Below are positions 1 through 5,552 of a stretch of 5,552 nt of DNA, piece after piece. Location of the stretch: assembly GCA_002282555.1 (NCBI GenBank), contig NCJR01000150.1:1-5552 (forward strand), in the 5' to 3' direction. Below the pieces are notes generated by a model. It worked only from the letters and a program-made list of their open reading frames with translations, searched no databases and was not told the DNA's origin. Both the position numbers and the translations under genes were made by a program. Position 1 is the stretch's first letter, and every line of letters begins with the position of its first letter. The stretch comes from Rhodobacterales bacterium 34-62-10. GTDB lineage: Bacteria > Pseudomonadota > Alphaproteobacteria > Rhodobacterales > Rhodobacteraceae.

Positions 1-1040
1 CACGGCGGGCGGAAGGTATTCTCGGCCACCATCCAGCGTTCGCGGAACAGCACGAAGTCGATATTCGCCGTCCCCTCGACGCCCGAGGGCGCGGTCAGCA
101 CGGTAAAGATCGACGGGTCCGGGTGATCGAACAGGATGGCACCCACCGGGCAATAGGTCCGCAGGTCATATTTGACGGGCGCGTAATTGCCATGCCAGGC
201 CACCACATCCAGCGGCGAATGGCCAATCTCGGTCCGGTGGAACTGCCCGCACCATTTGATCACCACCGAGGAGGGCACTTCGCGATCCTCGAACGCCGCC
301 ACGGGCGTCTTGAAATCGCGACGGTTCGCCATGCAATTCGCGCCAATCGGCCCGCGCCCCGGCGGATCGAACTTCTGACCATAGTTTTCACAGACAAAGC
401 CGCGCGCCGGCCCCTCGATCACCTCGACCCGATAGAGCAACCCGCGCGGGATGATCGCAATCTCCTTGGGCTCCAGATCAATGATCCCCAACTCGGTGCA
501 AAAGCGCAGCCGCCCCTCCTGCGGCACGATCAGAAGTTCACTATCGGCCGAGAAGAAATACTCATCCTGCATCGAGGCCGTGACCAGATACACATGGCTC
601 GCCATGCCCACCTGCGTGTTCACATCCCCCGCCGTGGTCATGGTCCGCATCCCCGTGATCCAGGTCAGGGGCGCGTCCGTGTGCGGCACCGGATCCCAGC
701 GATACTGGCCAAGGCTGATCACATCCGGGTCGATATGCGGCGCCGATTTCCAATAGGGCACGTCGATCTTCACATAGCGCTTGGAATGCTTGACCGAAGG
801 CCGGATGCGGTAACACCACGTCCGCTCGTTCTGATGGCTGGGCGCGGTGAAAGCCGTGCCCGACAACTGCTCACCATAAAGACCATAGTTGCACTTCTGC
901 GGGCTGTTCATGCCCTGCGGCAACGCGCCGGGCAAAGCCTCGGTCTCGAAATCATTGCCAAAGCCGGGCATATACCCCGGAGTCGTGCCCTGCGGCGTGG
1001 CCGCCTGCACAAAGGAATGCGGAAGAGTAGGGCGATTCAT
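1..1040 (-). CDS. hmgA: Homogentisate 1,2-dioxygenase, 3'-truncated by window edge
   Basis: Fe(II) ring-cleaving dioxygenase that opens homogentisate to maleylacetoacetate, a central step of tyrosine and phenylalanine catabolism in the cytoplasm. The reverse strand gives 346 codons with no stop. Family landmarks seen are [19 protein letters not shown] near residues 23-41, then [18 protein letters not shown], a cupin-like middle region ([19 protein letters not shown]), [16 protein letters not shown] and [12 protein letters not shown]. In the last motif His306 aligns with the human active-site His292. The reading ends at TFRPP, directly before the segment that holds the first iron ligand (human His335, predicted here as His349). 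The ligand residues and about 100 C-terminal residues therefore lie outside the window; this is an edge effect, not a broken gene. The ATG at 1040 has a strong AAGGAGG at 1055-1049, 8 nt away. It is divergent from a marR gene, its likely regulator. The long open frame on the opposite strand is a GC-bias shadow. Confidence 0.97.
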   Translation of the reverse strand, partial: MNRPTLPHSFVQAATPQGTTPGYMPGFGNDFETEALPGALPQGMNSPQKCNYGLYGEQLSGTAFTAPSHQNERTWCYRIRPSVKHSKRYVKIDVPYWKSAPHIDPDVISLGQYRWDPVPHTDAPLTWITGMRTMTTAGDVNTQVGMASHVYLVTASMQDEYFFSADSELLIVPQEGRLRFCTELGIIDLEPKEIAIIPRGLLYRVEVIEGPARGFVCENYGQKFDPPGRGPIGANCMANRRDFKTPVAAFEDREVPSSVVIKWCGQFHRTEIGHSPLDVVAWHGNYAPVKYDLRTYCPVGAILFDHPDPSIFTVLTAPSGVEGTANIDFVLFRERWMVAENTFRPP

Positions 1041-1064
1041 GATGGCGTCCTCCTTTATGGTTGC

Positions 1065-1095
1065 GTTGTTAACGGTTGATTTTGTAACTAACAAC
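1065..1095. promoter_or_regulatory. Inverted repeat in the hmgA-marR divergent region, candidate MarR operator
   Basis: The 71 bp between the two divergent start codons is AT-richer than its flanks. It contains the perfect 7-bp arms GTTGTTA (1065-1071) and TAACAAC (1089-1095), centred on 1080. The inner six bases of each arm, TTGTTA and TAACAA, are separated by exactly 17 bp, so the repeat reads as a weak -35/-10 pair on either strand. Smaller symmetric elements also lie inside: GTTAAC at 1068-1073, AACGGTT at 1071-1077 and TAAC at 1085-1088. MarR proteins usually bind such palindromes beside their own gene, so an operator controlling both hmgA and marR is a reasonable inference. The 31-bp span is longer than a typical single MarR site, so the true operator may be one half or an internal element. 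Confidence 0.42.
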
Positions 1096-1111
1096 AACAG
1101 GAGTCCGCATC

Positions 1112-1549
1112 ATGCCACAAAAAGACGATTTCGATCTGCAGAATTTCCTTCCCTACCTGCTCAACCAGGCGGCCGAGGAAAGCAGCCTCGCCTTCCAACA
1201 GGTCTATAAAGACCGCTACGGGATGCTGCGCACGGAATGGCGCGTCCTGTTCCATCTGGGGCTCTATGGCCGCCTGACCGCCAAGGACATCGGCGCGCGC
1301 TCCAAGATGCACAAGACCAAGATCAGCCGCGCTGTGCAGCGGCTTGAGGAACGCCGCTTCCTGACCCGCGCCCCCGATGATGCCGACCGCAGACAGGAAT
1401 ATCTGGACCTGACCACGCAGGGCCGCGCTGCCTATCGCGATCTGCACGGCGTGGCGCAGGGCTATGACTCGGTGCTGGCCGAACCCCTGACCGCCGAGGA
1501 GGAACGCGTCCTGCGCGCCGCCTTGCGCAAACTGGCGCGGATGGGCTGA
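1112..1549 (+). CDS. MarR-family transcriptional regulator, probable regulator of hmgA
   Basis: A 145-residue winged helix-turn-helix regulator, the usual length for MarR proteins, which act as dimeric DNA-binding repressors often released by small aromatic ligands. Residues 7-35 form an N-terminal dimerisation helix. TEWRVLFHLGLYG (41-53) and the LTAKDIGARSKMHKTKISRAV segment (about 55-75) form the helix-turn-helix, followed by VQRLEERRFL. The wing carries the family signature DDADRR (89-94), then EYLDLTTQGRAAYRDL, and a C-terminal helix (LTAEEERVLRAALRKL) completes the dimer interface. The ATG at 1112 is preceded by AGGAG at 1099-1103 with an 8-nt spacer. It is transcribed divergently from hmgA, which suggests that it senses homogentisate or a related aromatic and controls hmgA. 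That role is inferred from position only; family membership is secure. Autoregulation through the shared inverted repeat is likely. Confidence 0.93.
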   Translation: MPQKDDFDLQNFLPYLLNQAAEESSLAFQQVYKDRYGMLRTEWRVLFHLGLYGRLTAKDIGARSKMHKTKISRAVQRLEERRFLTRAPDDADRRQEYLDLTTQGRAAYRDLHGVAQGYDSVLAEPLTAEEERVLRAALRKLARMG

Positions 1550-1557
1550 CCCGCGCC
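1534..1557. terminator. GC-rich stem-loop at the convergent marR/mipZ ends, possible non-canonical terminator
   Basis: GGCGCGG (1534-1540) can pair perfectly with CCGCGCC (1551-1557) around a 10-nt loop that contains the marR stop codon. The hairpin sits between two convergent genes only 16 bp apart, where a bidirectional terminator would be expected. There is no T-run on either side, so it does not match a standard intrinsic terminator. In a genome this GC-rich a 7-bp GC stem can also arise by chance. Confidence 0.3.
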
Positions 1558-1565
1558 CGCCCGGA

Positions 1566-2375
1566 TCAGAACTTCGCCTCGACCCCCGGCAGGTTCAGCG
1601 CCTTGATCAGATCGCGCAACTCCTGCCGCGCGGCCACGTTCGAGATGTTCAACTGCTTGACCCCGATATCCTTGAGGTCCAGAAGCGTCAGCCCGCGCGG
1701 GAACAATTCACGAAAGATCACCCGCTCGTTGAACCCCGGTGCCACGCGGAACCCGATCCGTTTCGCCAGATTGTCCAGCGCGCGCCCCATCTTTTCCTTG
1801 TTGACCATCTGCTGCGCCCCCAGACGGTTGCGCACCACGACCCAGTCGATCGGCTTCAGCCCGGCCTGCGCCCGCAACTGCCGCGCGCCCCAGACCATCT
1901 CGGAATAGACGGATGGCCCAAGGATCTTCTTGCCGTCCCCGTCCACATGCGCCAGCAGATCAAAATCGATGAAACTGTCGTTCAGCGGCGTGATCAGCGT
2001 ATCGGCCAGACTATGCGCCACCTGTGACAGCCGCGTATGCGAGCCGGGACAGTCGATCACGATGAAATCACTCTCCGGGTCCAGCTGCGCAATCGCCGCC
2101 GACAAGCGCTGGTCATAGGGGTTCTCCCCCTCTTTCAACGTGGCCGGATCAGCCTCGGGCAGGTCGATATAAACCGGCCCCGGCAACTCCAGCCCGGATT
2201 TTGCCAGAAACGCCGCGCGATTCTCGGCATAGCGGCCAAAGGTCTTCTGCCGCAGGTCCAGATCCAGCGCCCCGACCCGGTGCCCCAGCCGTGCAAGGGC
2301 CGTCGCCACATGCATCGAGACGGTGGATTTGCCCGCACCGCCCTTTTCATTTCCCACAACGATGATGTGTGCCAA
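1566..2375 (-). CDS. mipZ: MipZ-type ParA ATPase, division-site positioning
   Basis: Deviant-Walker P-loop ATPase of the ParA/MinD superfamily. In Caulobacter, MipZ forms a gradient from the ParB-bound poles and inhibits FtsZ polymerisation, placing the Z-ring near midcell. The 269-residue product matches MipZ throughout. HIIVVGNEKGGAGKST (3-18) is the P-loop, with signature Lys11 and Lys16. ALDLDLRQ (36-43) carries Asp40, equivalent to catalytic Asp42 of Caulobacter. FIVIDCPG (104-111) is the Walker B-like strand, and TPLNDSFIDFD (129-139), DWVVVRNRL, ERVIFRELFPRGLTLLDL and AARQELRDLI follow. The start is uncertain. I chose the TTG at 2375 because it yields the family-typical MAHIIVVGNEKGG and has a purine-rich AGGCGGGGA just upstream. 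An in-frame TTG at 2402 would add nine residues of no recognisable family character. It converges on marR and is divergent from the rhamnose operon, so it is probably transcribed alone. Confidence 0.93.
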   Translation of the reverse strand: MAHIIVVGNEKGGAGKSTVSMHVATALARLGHRVGALDLDLRQKTFGRYAENRAAFLAKSGLELPGPVYIDLPEADPATLKEGENPYDQRLSAAIAQLDPESDFIVIDCPGSHTRLSQVAHSLADTLITPLNDSFIDFDLLAHVDGDGKKILGPSVYSEMVWGARQLRAQAGLKPIDWVVVRNRLGAQQMVNKEKMGRALDNLAKRIGFRVAPGFNERVIFRELFPRGLTLLDLKDIGVKQLNISNVAARQELRDLIKALNLPGVEAKF

Positions 2376-2382
2376 ACCGTTT

Positions 2383-2391
2383 CCCCGCCTT
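2383..2391 (-). promoter_or_regulatory. Ribosome binding site supporting the inner TTG start of mipZ
   Basis: On the reverse strand the purine run AGGCGGGGA ends about seven bases before the TTG at 2375. This supports that codon rather than the TTG at 2402. It is not a perfect anti-16S match, and GGGCGGG before the outer TTG could also serve, so the start is favoured rather than proved. Confidence 0.4.
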
Positions 2392-2452
2392 CCCTGCGAC
2401 AAACGCGACCCGCCCCGGTCGATCCCCCTCGGACACCCCCCCGGACAAGGCC

Positions 2453-2497
2453 ACTATATGTTGTATGCCCTCATATGGGAAGCGCAGCCAAGGTCAA
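2453..2497 (-). promoter_or_regulatory. Candidate mipZ promoter region
   Basis: Two sigma70-like pairs overlap here on the reverse strand. TTGACC (2497-2492) lies 16 bp before TATGAG (2475-2470). TTCCCA (2481-2476) lies 17 bp before TATAGT (2458-2453), whose -10 is the closer match to TATAAT. Either would give a leader of roughly 70-90 nt to the chosen mipZ start. The local AT-rich patch (ACTATATGTTGTATG) stands out from the GC-rich surroundings. The call rests on motif matching only. Confidence 0.35.
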
Positions 2498-2498
2498 G

Positions 2499-2523
2499 CG
2501 CTCTGCCCCTGTCCGCTCTGCCC
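2499..2523. repeat. 10-bp direct repeat, 15-bp period
   Basis: CGCTCTGCCC occurs at 2499-2508 and again at 2514-2523, separated by CTGTC. It lies in non-coding DNA between the candidate mipZ and rfbC promoters. A tandem transcription-factor site or simple local duplication are both possible; no known regulator motif is recognised. Confidence 0.5.
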
Positions 2524-2552
2524 GCGTCACCCATATGCCGCAGTCGTATCGA

Positions 2553-2578
2553 TTGACGTGACAATGGTCGATTAGATT
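2553..2578 (+). promoter_or_regulatory. Candidate promoter of the rfbCBDA operon
   Basis: TTGACGT (2553-2559) is followed after 11 bp by ATTAGATT (2571-2578). This fits the alphaproteobacterial housekeeping pattern described in Caulobacter (TTGACGS, 10-14 bp, GCTANAWC): the -35 has TTGACG and the -10 keeps TANAW. By the E. coli rule the hexamer spacing of 14 bp would be too short. Transcription would start near 2585, giving a leader of about 40 nt before the GTG at 2623. TCGATT is directly repeated at 2549 and 2568, flanking the spacer. Confidence 0.45.
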
Positions 2579-2609
2579 GCTAGGCACACGACCGCGCGTG
2601 AGTGAATCG

Positions 2610-2615
2610 AAAGGG
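2610..2615 (+). promoter_or_regulatory. Ribosome binding site deciding the GTG start of rfbC
   Basis: AAAGGG lies 7 nt before the GTG at 2623. An upstream in-frame GTG at 2602 would place this site inside the coding sequence and lacks an obvious site of its own. The 2623 start is therefore preferred. Confidence 0.55.
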
Positions 2616-2622
2616 TGTTTTT

Positions 2623-3189
2623 GTGAAAATCGAGAAAACGAAATTGCCGGGTGTGCTGATCCTGACACCGGCGCGTTTCGGCGATGCCCGGGGTTTCTTC
2701 TCCGAAAGCTGGAACCGCAAGACACTGGCCGACCACGGCGTCACCTTCGATTTCGTGCAGGACAACCACTCGCTGTCCGCACGCGTGGGCACTGTGCGCG
2801 GCCTGCATTTCCAATCCCCCCCCCATGCACAGGATAAACTGGTGCGCTGCGGCAAGGGGCGGCTGTTTGACGTGGCCGTCGATATCCGGCGCGGATCGCC
2901 CACCTATGGCCAGTGGATCGGCGAGGAATTGTCGTTCGAAAACGGCCGCCAGCTTCTGATCCCCGCAGGCTTTCTGCACGGCTTCGTCACGCGCGTACCG
3001 GATACCGAAATCATCTACAAATGCACCGATTACTACGCGCCGGAATGTGACGGCGCGGTCCGCTTTGACGATCCCGATATCGGGATCGACTGGGGCCTGC
3101 CCGACGGGGTTCAGGCGCTCTTGTCCGACAAGGACGCCCGCGCGCCGTTGCTGCGCGATTTTGAAACACCGTTCGTTTACGAGGGCTGA
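2623..3189 (+). CDS. rfbC: dTDP-4-dehydrorhamnose 3,5-epimerase
   Basis: Cytoplasmic RmlC-family epimerase that inverts C3 and C5 of dTDP-4-keto-6-deoxy-D-glucose, the third step toward dTDP-L-rhamnose. The 188-residue product has the normal length and a single cupin-type jelly roll. LPGVLILTPARFGDARGFFSESW (about 8-30) and QDNHS (46-50) precede the substrate-binding RGLHFQ, with catalytic His62 and Lys72. Then come GRLFDVAVDIRRGSPTYGQW, LIPAGFLHGF with His119, and IIYKCTDYY with Tyr132 as the conserved tyrosine. DDPDIGIDW leads to LSDKDA, where Asp169 can form the His-Asp dyad. These fall one number below the Salmonella residues (His63, Lys73, Tyr133, Asp170), which supports the GTG start at 2623. 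It is first in the operon, and its stop lies 3 nt before the rfbB start, so the two are co-transcribed and probably translationally coupled. Confidence 0.96.
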   Translation: MKIEKTKLPGVLILTPARFGDARGFFSESWNRKTLADHGVTFDFVQDNHSLSARVGTVRGLHFQSPPHAQDKLVRCGKGRLFDVAVDIRRGSPTYGQWIGEELSFENGRQLLIPAGFLHGFVTRVPDTEIIYKCTDYYAPECDGAVRFDDPDIGIDWGLPDGVQALLSDKDARAPLLRDFETPFVYEG

Positions 3190-3192
3190 GGC

Positions 3193-4242
3193 ATGAAACT
3201 TCTGGTAACAGGCGGCGCGGGCTTCATCGGCTCCGCCGTCGTCAGGCTCGCCGTGGCGCGCGGCCACGCTGTCGTCAATCTGGATGCGCTGACCTATGCC
3301 GCCTGCCTCGACAACGTGGCGGGCGTGGCGGGCAACCCCGCCTATGCGTTCGAGCATGCCGACATCCGCGACCGCGCCGCCCTTGATCGCATCTTCGCGG
3401 CGCATAAGCCCGATGCCGTGATGCATCTGGCGGCCGAAAGCCATGTGGACCGCTCCATCGACGGCCCCGGTGACTTCATCGAGACGAACATCACCGGCAC
3501 CTACAACATGCTGGAAGCCGCGCGCGCCTATTGGACCGCGCAAGGCAAGCCCGAGGGGTTCCGCTTCCACCACATCTCCACCGACGAAGTGTTCGGCTCA
3601 CTCCCCGCCGATCCATCGGTGAAATTCACCGAAGACACGCCCTACGATCCCCGCTCGCCCTATTCCGCCTCCAAAGCCGCCAGCGACCATCTGGTGCGCG
3701 CATGGCACGAAACCTATGGCCTTCCTGTGGTGCTGACCAATTGCTCCAACAATTACGGCCCCTACCACTTCCCCGAAAAGCTGGTCCCCGTCATCATCCT
3801 GAACGCTTTGGCGGGCAAAGCCCTGCCGATCTATGGCGATGGCTCCAACATCCGCGACTGGCTCTATGTCGAAGACCACGCCGACGCCCTCCTGCTGGTC
3901 TTGGAAAAAGGCGCGCTGGGCCGCAGCTACAACATCGGCGGCGAGAATGAGCGGACGAATCTGGAACTGGTCCGCACCCTCTGCGCCATCCTTGATGACC
4001 TGCGCCCCAAAGCCTCCGGCTCCTATGCCGATCAGATCACCTTCGTGACCGACCGCCCCGGCCATGACGCCCGCTACGCGATCGATCCCGCCCGCATCCG
4101 CGCCGAACTGGGCTGGCGTCCCTCCGTCACGGTCGAGGAAGGCCTGCGCCGCACCGTGCAATGGTATCTGGACAACGAGGCGTGGTGGAAACCCCTGCAG
4201 GCCCGCCACGGCGTCGGTCAGCGTCTGGGGACCAAGGCATGA
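3193..4242 (+). CDS. rfbB: dTDP-glucose 4,6-dehydratase
   Basis: NAD-dependent extended short-chain dehydrogenase (RmlB) that converts dTDP-D-glucose to dTDP-4-keto-6-deoxy-D-glucose, the second step of the pathway. It has 349 residues, the usual length. The N-terminal Rossmann motif is TGGAGFIG (6-13). [12 protein letters not shown] and [13 protein letters not shown] follow. HISTDEVFG (127-135) contains the Thr130-Asp131-Glu132 catalytic triplet specific to the dehydratase, and YSASK (157-161) is the YxxxK pair. [36 protein letters not shown] and [11 protein letters not shown] form the sugar-nucleotide-binding half. The ATG at 3193 follows GAGG within the end of rfbC. The stop overlaps the rfbD start in an ATGA, indicating tight coupling. 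All catalytic residues are present, so it should be active. Confidence 0.97.
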   Translation: MKLLVTGGAGFIGSAVVRLAVARGHAVVNLDALTYAACLDNVAGVAGNPAYAFEHADIRDRAALDRIFAAHKPDAVMHLAAESHVDRSIDGPGDFIETNITGTYNMLEAARAYWTAQGKPEGFRFHHISTDEVFGSLPADPSVKFTEDTPYDPRSPYSASKAASDHLVRAWHETYGLPVVLTNCSNNYGPYHFPEKLVPVIILNALAGKALPIYGDGSNIRDWLYVEDHADALLLVLEKGALGRSYNIGGENERTNLELVRTLCAILDDLRPKASGSYADQITFVTDRPGHDARYAIDPARIRAELGWRPSVTVEEGLRRTVQWYLDNEAWWKPLQARHGVGQRLGTKA

Positions 4243-5102
4243 TCCGGGTTATGGTTTTCGGGCAAACCGGACAGGTCGCCACCGAACTGGCCCGGCAAGC
4301 AACCCCCGATATCACCATGACCTGCCTTGGCCGTGACCGCGCCGACCTCGGCGATCCCGCCGCCTGCGCCGCCGCCATCGCCGCCTCTGACGCCGATGTG
4401 GTCATCAATGCCGCCGCCTACACCGCCGTGGACCGCGCCGAATCCGAGCAGGATCTGGCGACCACGATCAACGGCACCTCCCCCGGCGCCATGGCCCAGG
4501 CCTGCGCCGCGCTTGGCATACCGTTCCTGCATGTCTCCACCGATTACGTCTTTGACGGCACCGGAACGCGGGCTTGGCAGCCGGATGACGCCACCGGCCC
4601 GCTCGGGGCTTATGGCCGGTCGAAACTGGCGGGCGAACAGGCCGTGCGCGCCGCAGGCGGCCCCCACGCCATCCTGCGCACCTCATGGGTCTTTTCCGCC
4701 CATGGCGCGAATTTCGTCAAAACCATGCTGCGTCTGGGCGCCACGCGCGACACACTCACCATCGTCGCCGATCAGGTGGGCGGCCCCACCGCCGCCGCCG
4801 ATATCGCCGCCGCCCTCCTGACCATGGCGCGCGCCTTCCATACGGGGCAGGGCACCACCGGAACCTACCATTTCAGCGGCACCCCCGATGTCAGCTGGGC
4901 CGATTTCGCGCGTGAGATTTTTGCGCAAAGCGGCCTCACCGTCACCGTCGAGGATATTCCAACCTCCGCCTATCCCACCCCCGCGCAGCGCCCTGCCAAT
5001 TCCCGCATGGATTGCACCGCGCTGACTCGGGACTATGCGATTGAAAGACCCGATTGGCGCATCAGCCTTGCCCATGTATTGAGTGAATTGAAGGAGATTT
5101 GA
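4239..5102 (+). CDS. rfbD: dTDP-4-dehydrorhamnose reductase
   Basis: RmlD-type short-chain reductase that uses NAD(P)H to reduce dTDP-4-keto-L-rhamnose to dTDP-L-rhamnose, the last step of the pathway. The 287-residue product begins [17 protein letters not shown]. The dinucleotide motif is GQTGQVA (8-14), with alanine in place of the usual third glycine. [13 protein letters not shown] is the family-typical AAYT segment. VSTDYVFDG (99-107) and YGRSK (125-129) supply the catalytic Thr/Asp and the Tyr-Lys pair. RTSWVFS, DQVGGPT and the C-terminal RPANSRMD are also characteristic. The open frame extends upstream to 4161, but the ATG at 4239 is chosen because it gives the conserved N-terminus and overlaps the rfbB stop as ATGA. 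There is no strong ribosome site of its own (a GGGG at 4227-4230 only), which suggests translational coupling to rfbB. Confidence 0.96.
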   Translation: MIRVMVFGQTGQVATELARQATPDITMTCLGRDRADLGDPAACAAAIAASDADVVINAAAYTAVDRAESEQDLATTINGTSPGAMAQACAALGIPFLHVSTDYVFDGTGTRAWQPDDATGPLGAYGRSKLAGEQAVRAAGGPHAILRTSWVFSAHGANFVKTMLRLGATRDTLTIVADQVGGPTAAADIAAALLTMARAFHTGQGTTGTYHFSGTPDVSWADFAREIFAQSGLTVTVEDIPTSAYPTPAQRPANSRMDCTALTRDYAIERPDWRISLAHVLSELKEI

Positions 5103-5103
5103 G

Positions 5104-5552
<449 letters not shown>

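Noticed and set aside
123..1079. 318-codon open frame on the plus strand opposite hmgA
   Set aside because: It is Arg/His/Pro-rich with no recognisable domain, and it lies antisense to a clear homogentisate dioxygenase. GC-rich third positions create such shadows.
1101..1105. GANTC (CcrM methylation) sites at 1101-1105 and 2604-2608 near gene starts
   Set aside because: Isolated five-base matches. Another occurs inside hmgA near 981-985, so there is no enrichment to support cell-cycle control.
2472..2537. Two CATATG palindromes (2472-2477 and 2532-2537) in the mipZ-rfbC spacer
   Set aside because: Six-base palindromes 60 bp apart with no shared flanking sequence; not enough to call an operator.
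2323..2575. Small plus-strand frames across the mipZ-rfbC spacer
   Set aside because: Pro/Arg/Ser-rich translations without a convincing ribosome site, partly antisense to mipZ and overlapping the candidate promoters.
2376..2622. Possible parS or CtrA sites next to mipZ
   Set aside because: No parS-like TGTTTCACGTGAAACA and no TTAA-N7-TTAA pair is present in the spacer.
2572..3573. 333-codon open frame on the minus strand opposite rfbC and the start of rfbB
   Set aside because: It is antisense to two confidently identified genes and crosses their junction, with no family motif. It is a codon-bias shadow.
3598..4209. Long minus-strand frame opposite rfbB, and similar ones opposite rfbD and rfbA
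   Set aside because: Gly/Ala-rich low-complexity translations antisense to conserved enzymes; no ribosome site or family resemblance.

Overview
This 5.55 kb, GC-rich window looks like ordinary chromosome of an alphaproteobacterium, most likely the Rhodobacterales / roseobacter group. The clues are a MipZ-type ParA ATPase (the division regulator of alphaproteobacteria lacking MinCD), strong GC bias at third codon positions, and a promoter that fits the alphaproteobacterial housekeeping pattern. The genus cannot be fixed by eye.

Layout: (1) 1-1040, minus strand: most of homogentisate 1,2-dioxygenase (hmgA), cut by the window edge just before its iron ligands. (2) 1041-1111: a 71-bp divergent control region with a 7-bp inverted repeat, a plausible operator. 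(3) 1112-1549, plus strand: a MarR-family regulator, the obvious candidate regulator of hmgA. (4) 1566-2375, minus strand: mipZ, converging on marR across a 16-bp gap that carries a GC stem-loop. (5) 2376-2622: a 247-bp divergent non-coding region with candidate promoters for mipZ and for the rhamnose operon, and a short direct repeat. (6) 2623-5552, plus strand: a compact operon in the order rfbC-rfbB-rfbD-rfbA (rmlCBDA), with rfbA cut by the window end.

The four rfb products form the complete dTDP-L-rhamnose pathway. RfbA makes dTDP-glucose from glucose-1-phosphate and dTTP, RfbB dehydrates it to the 4-keto-6-deoxy sugar, RfbC epimerises C3 and C5, and RfbD reduces C4 with NAD(P)H. The product feeds surface polysaccharide synthesis. 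The hmgA/marR pair belongs to tyrosine/phenylalanine catabolism through homogentisate, and mipZ to division-site placement. These three units are neighbours but show no obvious shared function.

I found no mobile element, CRISPR array, RNA gene, toxin-antitoxin pair or uncharacterised multi-gene system. The points most worth checking are the architecture of the hmgA-marR control region, the non-ATG starts of mipZ and rfbC, and the altered third glycine in the RfbD nucleotide-binding motif.
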